From Acetobacteraceae bacterium AT-5844 (lineage in GTDB: Bacteria > Pseudomonadota > Alphaproteobacteria > Acetobacterales > Acetobacteraceae), in contig JH599944.1 in the NCBI GenBank assembly GCA_000245075.1, positions 1 to 64,000 on the forward strand: DNA of 64,000 bases, read 5' to 3'. A program made the translations under genes and the position numbers. Numbering within the stretch: the stretch's first letter is position 1; the number at the start of each line of letters is the position of its first letter. The notes beneath the pieces are model-generated. The model worked only from the letters and a program-made list of their open reading frames with translations. It ran no database searches and had not been told where the DNA came from. Shown here piece after piece: positions 60,297 through 64,000 of the stretch.

Positions 60297-61565
60297 TCAG
60301 GCCGCGATGAACTCGTTCCACTTCTGGACCATGTAGCGGTCCTGATCCATCACCGAGTTCCAGCACACCACCTTGCCCATGCGCTCGGCGAAGGAGCCAC
60401 CGTCGCGCACGGCGCCGGCCTTTTCCATTTCCTTGCCATCGGGGAAGAGGATGGGCGCGGTGGCGGGCTTGCCCTCCATCCAGAAACCCCACTCATTCTC
60501 GCTCATATTGGCCTTGGCCGTCTCCAGCACCGCCGAATAGTAGCCCTGGCGGTTGAGATAGGCGCCGACCCAGCCGGAGAGATACCAGTTCAGATACTCA
60601 TAGGCCGCGTCACGCTGCAGGCCGGTGAGGTGCTTCGCCAGGCCGAGGCCGGAGCCCCAGGCGCGATAGCCCTCCTCCAGCGGCTGGTACACGCACTGGA
60701 TGCCGCGCGAGCGCACGGCCGCGACGGCCGGCGACCACATGGACTGGATGACGACCTCGCCCGAGGCCATGAGGTTCACGCTCTCATCGAAGGTTTTCCA
60801 GAAAGCACGGAACTGCCCGGCGCGTTTCTGCTCGATGAGGAAGGCGATGGTGCGGTCGATCTCGGCGCGGGTCATGTTGCCCTTATCGCCGTATTTGATC
60901 TGGCCGAGGCTTTCCATGACCATCGCGGCATCCATGATGCCGATGCCGGGGATGTTCAGGATGGAGGCCTTGCCCTTGAAGGCCGGGTCCACGAGGTCCC
61001 GCCAGTTCTTGATAGGCCGGCCGACGAGGTCGGGGCGGATGCCCAGCGTGTCGGCGTTGTAGATGGTGGGCAGCAGCGTCATCCATTGCGTCGGCGCGGC
61101 GGCGAATTTGGTGGAGGTCTCGCCCTCCACATAGCCCACCGTATGCGGCGCGGTGCCCTGGCCCGGCGTGCTGGAAGGCGTCAGCTTGCCGCTGGTGAAA
61201 ATCGGAACGATCTTGTCGGCGAGCTTGATCTTCGAAACGTCGATCGGCTGCATCACCCCGGTGGGGTACACTTTCTTGATGCTGAAATACTCGATATCGG
61301 CGACGTCGAAGGCGCGCCCCTGCGTGGCCGCGCGCTGCGCCACGGCATCGGTATCGGCGATGGTGAGTTGCAGGTTGAAGCCCAGATCCTTCTTCACCTG
61401 CTCCGCGATGGCATTCAGGCCGGAGACCCCGGTGCCCACCTGGCGCAGCGTCACATCCCGGATGTTCTGCGCCCACAGGGTCGGGAAGCCCGTGATGGCA
61501 CCGCTGCCCAGCGCCGCGCCCCCCAGGGCCAGCGCGCCACGGCGGGTGAGGGTGGTCTTGGTCAT
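60297..61565 (-). CDS. Polyamine-class ABC substrate-binding protein, Tat-exported
   Basis: 422 residues. The twin-arginine signal is LTRRGALALGGAALGSGAIT. The mature protein is a family-1 extracellular solute-binding protein of the spermidine/putrescine group: FDVADIEYFSIKKVYPTG, SILNIPGIGIMDAAMVMESL, SVNLMASGEVVIQSMWSP. It departs from PotD/PotF in the usual YNWxDYI opening (it has RDVTLRQVGTGVSGLNAIAE), so the ligand may be a different amine or organic cation. Confidence 0.87.
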   Translation of the reverse strand: MTKTTLTRRGALALGGAALGSGAITGFPTLWAQNIRDVTLRQVGTGVSGLNAIAEQVKKDLGFNLQLTIADTDAVAQRAATQGRAFDVADIEYFSIKKVYPTGVMQPIDVSKIKLADKIVPIFTSGKLTPSSTPGQGTAPHTVGYVEGETSTKFAAAPTQWMTLLPTIYNADTLGIRPDLVGRPIKNWRDLVDPAFKGKASILNIPGIGIMDAAMVMESLGQIKYGDKGNMTRAEIDRTIAFLIEQKRAGQFRAFWKTFDESVNLMASGEVVIQSMWSPAVAAVRSRGIQCVYQPLEEGYRAWGSGLGLAKHLTGLQRDAAYEYLNWYLSGWVGAYLNRQGYYSAVLETAKANMSENEWGFWMEGKPATAPILFPDGKEMEKAGAVRDGGSFAERMGKVVCWNSVMDQDRYMVQKWNEFIAA

Positions 61566-61588
61566 ATCCTCAATCCTCTCTCTTGGTC

Positions 61589-62569
61589 TCAGGCGGCATC
61601 GGGCAGGGGGTGCGCGTCGGCGGCATCCCAGCCGAGGGTGACGGCCGCGCCCGGCTCGATGGGCGCGGCATGGAAGAGCGTGTCCGGCAGCAAGGCTTCG
61701 GCGGTCTGGCCGTTGGCCGTGGCCACCACGACGCGCACGGCGGCACCCTGATATTCGATGGCGCTGACATGGCCGGGCATCTGCCCTGCCGGCCCCAGGC
61801 GGCAACGGTCCGTCCGCACCGCGAAGCGCCCTTCCGGCAGGGCCACGACGTTGTGCCCGCCGATGAAGCGCGCCACGAAGGCGCTGGCCGGCTTCTCGAA
61901 GATCTCGCGCGGCGGGGCCGCCTGGGCGATGCGCCCGTTCTGCATCACCACGGCGATGTCGGAGAGGGCCATGGCCTCCTCCTGCCCGTGGGTGACGTGG
62001 ATGAAGGTAATGCCCAGCTCCCGCTGGAGGCGCTTCAACTCCTCCCGCATCTGGGTGCGCAGGAAGGGGTCCAGCGCGGAGAGCGGCTCATCGAGCAGCA
62101 GCACCTTGGGGTGGGTGATCAAGGCGCGGGCCAGTGCGACGCGCTGTTGCTGCCCGCCGGAGAGCTGGCTGGGCAGTCGGCCTTTCATGCTGCCGAGCTG
62201 TACCAGCTCCAGGAACTCGCCCGCCTGCCGCAGGCGCTCTGCCTTGGCCACGCCGCGCATGCGCAGGCCGAAGGCCACATTCTCCAGCGCCGTCAGATGC
62301 GGGAACAGGGCGTAGCTCTGGAACATCATGGCGGTGCCCCGGGCCACCGGCGGCAGGTCCGTCACATTGGTGCCGCCGATCAGGACATCGCCCTCGCTGA
62401 TCTCCTCATGGCCGGCGATCATGCGCAGGGTGCTGGTCTTGCCGCAGCCGGAGGGGCCCAGCAGGCAGCAATAGCTGCCGGAAGGAATGGCGAGGGAAAT
62501 ATCGTCCACCGCCACGGCGGCAGGCCCGTAGCGCTTGGTGACGCCAATCAGCTCGACACTGGCCTGCAA
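61589..62569 (-). CDS. Polyamine-class ABC transporter ATPase (PotA-like)
   Basis: 326 residues. Walker A GPSGCGKTS (38-46), Q-loop MMFQSYALFPHL, signature LSGGQQQRVALARAL, Walker B VLLLDEPLSALD, H-loop VTHGQEEAM (Gly replaces the usual Asp after His). C-terminal TOBE domain about 240-326. First gene of the operon; order ATPase, binding protein, permease, permease differs from the PotFGHI order at 10.8-14.6 kb. Confidence 0.92.
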   Translation of the reverse strand: MQASVELIGVTKRYGPAAVAVDDISLAIPSGSYCCLLGPSGCGKTSTLRMIAGHEEISEGDVLIGGTNVTDLPPVARGTAMMFQSYALFPHLTALENVAFGLRMRGVAKAERLRQAGEFLELVQLGSMKGRLPSQLSGGQQQRVALARALITHPKVLLLDEPLSALDPFLRTQMREELKRLQRELGITFIHVTHGQEEAMALSDIAVVMQNGRIAQAAPPREIFEKPASAFVARFIGGHNVVALPEGRFAVRTDRCRLGPAGQMPGHVSAIEYQGAAVRVVVATANGQTAEALLPDTLFHAAPIEPGAAVTLGWDAADAHPLPDAA

Positions 62570-62675
62570 AGCGACCCATCCCGTTCTGTGGAACTGTGGG
62601 AGGGGCTATGCAAATGCCGCACCACTTTGGATGGTTGGCGGAGGTAAGGGCCGCTGGAGGCGGGCTGCCTTCGTG

Positions 62676-62695
62676 TAAGGCAGGGCTTTGCCTTA
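62676..62695. promoter_or_regulatory. Inverted repeat in divergent promoter region
   Basis: TAAGGCA-GGGCTT-TGCCTTA, perfect 7-bp arms. It lies between the leftward ABC operon and the rightward methyltransferase-like gene, 107 and 93 bases from their starts. Could be an operator; no U-tract on either side. Confidence 0.4.
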
Positions 62696-62787
62696 ACTTT
62701 CGCCACTTGGCGGCTTTCCACCCATTTTTATGGCGCAGGAGCCGCTTGATCCGGTAACGATAGAGCGAAAAAGAGGAGGGCTGCCCA

Positions 62788-63738
62788 ATGCAAGACGCCA
62801 CCACGCCGTCCTCCGGCGCCACGCCGTGGTATGCCGAGGAACTGACTCCCGAACTGGACCGGTTGGTTGAACTGGCCTGGGAGCCTGGTTGGGCCCCCTT
62901 AATGCTCGGTGAACTGATCAATCTGTGCCGCCATTTGCGGGAGGCTCACGACCGGCAGACCTGGCTGGATATCCGCGCCCGGCTGCGAGCCCACGACATT
63001 AACCGCCTGATGCGGGAGGACCCGCTGGTCTTCCATGCGGATAAGCCCGCGGCGGTGGTGCGGGACCTGCTCTCCTGCCATCCCGCCGCCGCGCCGCTGC
63101 TCGCCGAGACATCCCGCGCGGGGCGGGACCTCTTCGCCACCAGCCGCAAGCTGGGCTGGTTTGGCGCCGTGGCCGGGCGGGATGAATTTCTCGCCCGCAT
63201 GGTGGACGCGGTGGCGCTGGAGCAGGAGGGGGCCGAGGTCCTCACCTTGGGCGCGGGCCACCTTCGGGAAGCCTCCCGCACCGGCTTGCTGCCGCGCCTG
63301 CGGCGGTGGGTGGTGGCCGATGCCGACGCGGAACGCCGGCGGGAGTTGCAGGCCAGCCTGCCGGCGGGCGCCACTGTCCAGCCGCTGCGCCGGTCCCTCC
63401 GGGGCTTCACGCGGCGGCCTTATGGCTATGGCAGTTTCGATCTGATCTGCCTTCCCGAGCCGCCCGAAGGATGGAAGCTGGCTGATATCGCGGAGCTTCT
63501 GGCCTCGGCGTTCAGCATTCTGAAGCCGGGAGGGCGGCTGCTGCTCTGCGCGCCGGCGGGGCCACCGCCGGAGGCGGCCTGGATGGAGGTTTTCCTGGAC
63601 TGGACACCCACCTGGCGCTCGATGCGGGAGGTGGAGGCCATGCTGGGGAAGGTGCCGGCGGCGGAGTGCATGAGCCGCCGGCTGTTCAGCAGCCTGGATG
63701 GCCGGATGCACCACGCCATCCTGCGGCGCCGGGGCTGA
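62788..63738 (+). CDS. SAM-dependent methyltransferase-like protein
   Basis: 316 residues, GAGGAGGG before the ATG. The N-terminal 130 residues are helical and unfamiliar. The C-terminal part follows the class I methyltransferase order: VLTLGAGHLREASR (motif I, atypical), WVVADADAERRRELQASLPA (acidic end of beta-2), FDLICLPEPPEGW (motif IV position) and AFSILKPGGRLLLCAP (post-motif). Motif I is weak, so SAM binding is not certain. Similar proteins accompany PEP-CTERM or polysaccharide genes elsewhere, but nothing here supports that role. Confidence 0.65.
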   Translation: MQDATTPSSGATPWYAEELTPELDRLVELAWEPGWAPLMLGELINLCRHLREAHDRQTWLDIRARLRAHDINRLMREDPLVFHADKPAAVVRDLLSCHPAAAPLLAETSRAGRDLFATSRKLGWFGAVAGRDEFLARMVDAVALEQEGAEVLTLGAGHLREASRTGLLPRLRRWVVADADAERRRELQASLPAGATVQPLRRSLRGFTRRPYGYGSFDLICLPEPPEGWKLADIAELLASAFSILKPGGRLLLCAPAGPPPEAAWMEVFLDWTPTWRSMREVEAMLGKVPAAECMSRRLFSSLDGRMHHAILRRRG

Positions 63739-63752
63739 GCCCCGGCAGCCGG

Positions 63753-64000
63753 TTAGCGCTGCTCTCGCGCGGCGAGGGCCGCGATCTGCCGGCGCATGGC
63801 GTCGAGCAGCGAGGCGACCTGGCCGCCATTGCGGCTGATGACGGCGGAGTATTCGCTCCGCTGCGTCAGGCGGAGGGAGGTGCCCTCCGCGATCACATCC
63901 ACCACGCGCGGCTGCCCGCCCACTTCGCCGACGCGCCAGTCGAGCGCGAAGGGCGCCATGTTCGGGCGCTCGATGATGGTGTTGACCAGAGCGTCGTCCT
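63753..64000 (-). CDS. mlaC: MlaC/Ttg2D-family phospholipid-transport protein (C-terminal part)
   Basis: Only the last 82 or so residues are inside the window. They read VNTIIERPNMAPFALDWRVG, then PRVVDVIAEGTSLRLTQRSE and ISRNGGQVASLLDAMRRQIA, the conserved C-terminal pattern of MlaC (W-R-V ... V-x-D-V-x-x-E-G-x-S ... Q-R-x-E). MlaC is the periplasmic carrier that moves phospholipid between MlaA and MlaFEDB. The start is beyond the right edge. Confidence 0.8.
   Translation of the reverse strand, partial: DDALVNTIIERPNMAPFALDWRVGEVGGQPRVVDVIAEGTSLRLTQRSEYSAVISRNGGQVASLLDAMRRQIAALAAREQR

Overview
The window is high-GC bacterial chromosome, mostly dense, short-spaced operons. The gene set (rpoD with dnaG and a GatB/YqeY gene upstream, trxB beside lrp and a LysR gene, a fused DppD-DppF ATPase, EttA, an aspartate/prephenate-type aminotransferase, a NepR-like peptide, MlaC) suggests an alphaproteobacterium, most likely Acetobacteraceae of the Roseomonas type. 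That placement is inference from gene content and base composition; there is no rRNA in the window.

Layout. 1-4.6 kb is a mosaic, partly AT-rich accessory patch: a frameshifted IS701-like transposase end, two SGNH-hydrolase/hexapeptide-acyltransferase pairs in mirror orientation, a decayed beta-helix gene and tRNA-Thr(GGT). radC follows. 5.6-10.5 kb is a phage tail-spike and lysis cassette with no head, terminase or integrase genes. It includes a frameshifted pectate-lyase-like tailspike and a strong terminator just before the holin-like/lysozyme pair. 10.7-15.7 kb holds a PotFGHI-type ABC importer and two tandem lipoprotein paralogues. 15.6-25.5 kb is a minus-strand operon: IclR regulator, fused HyuA-HyuB hydantoinase/oxoprolinase, then a complete Dpp-type importer. 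25.9-31.8 kb has a DUF2189-like membrane protein, an overlapping aminotransferase-GNAT-aminotransferase-GNAT-DinB run and a DJ-1/PfpI protein. 31.8-36.8 kb has a fluoroacetate-dehalogenase-like hydrolase, an orphan NepR-like gene with an EcfG-like promoter, LysR, trxB and lrp. 36.4-44.5 kb is a minus-strand block carA-SDR-membrane protein-carB-greA-ilvA-membrane protein. 44.7-49.2 kb is the YqeY-dnaG-rpoD group. 49.2-58.6 kb contains GNATs, a dead glycosyltransferase, ppa, an exported MetX-like hydrolase, tRNA-Ile2(CAT), two c-di-GMP enzymes and EttA. 58.6-62.6 kb is a second polyamine-type ABC operon. The window ends with a methyltransferase-like gene and the C-terminus of an MlaC-type protein.

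The most unusual structure is at carA. The CarA reading frame carries a roughly 70-residue N-terminal helix-turn-helix-like extension. Two 17-bp palindromes of the form TGGGAA-N5-TTCCCA lie directly upstream, 42 bp apart centre to centre, on one face of the helix. This suggests a pyrimidine/arginine enzyme that may bind its own operator. Other points worth attention are the lysis-gene terminator, the NepR-like orphan with its stress-type promoter, the duplicated aminotransferase-GNAT cassette and the mirror-image SGNH/acyltransferase pairs beside tRNA-Thr.
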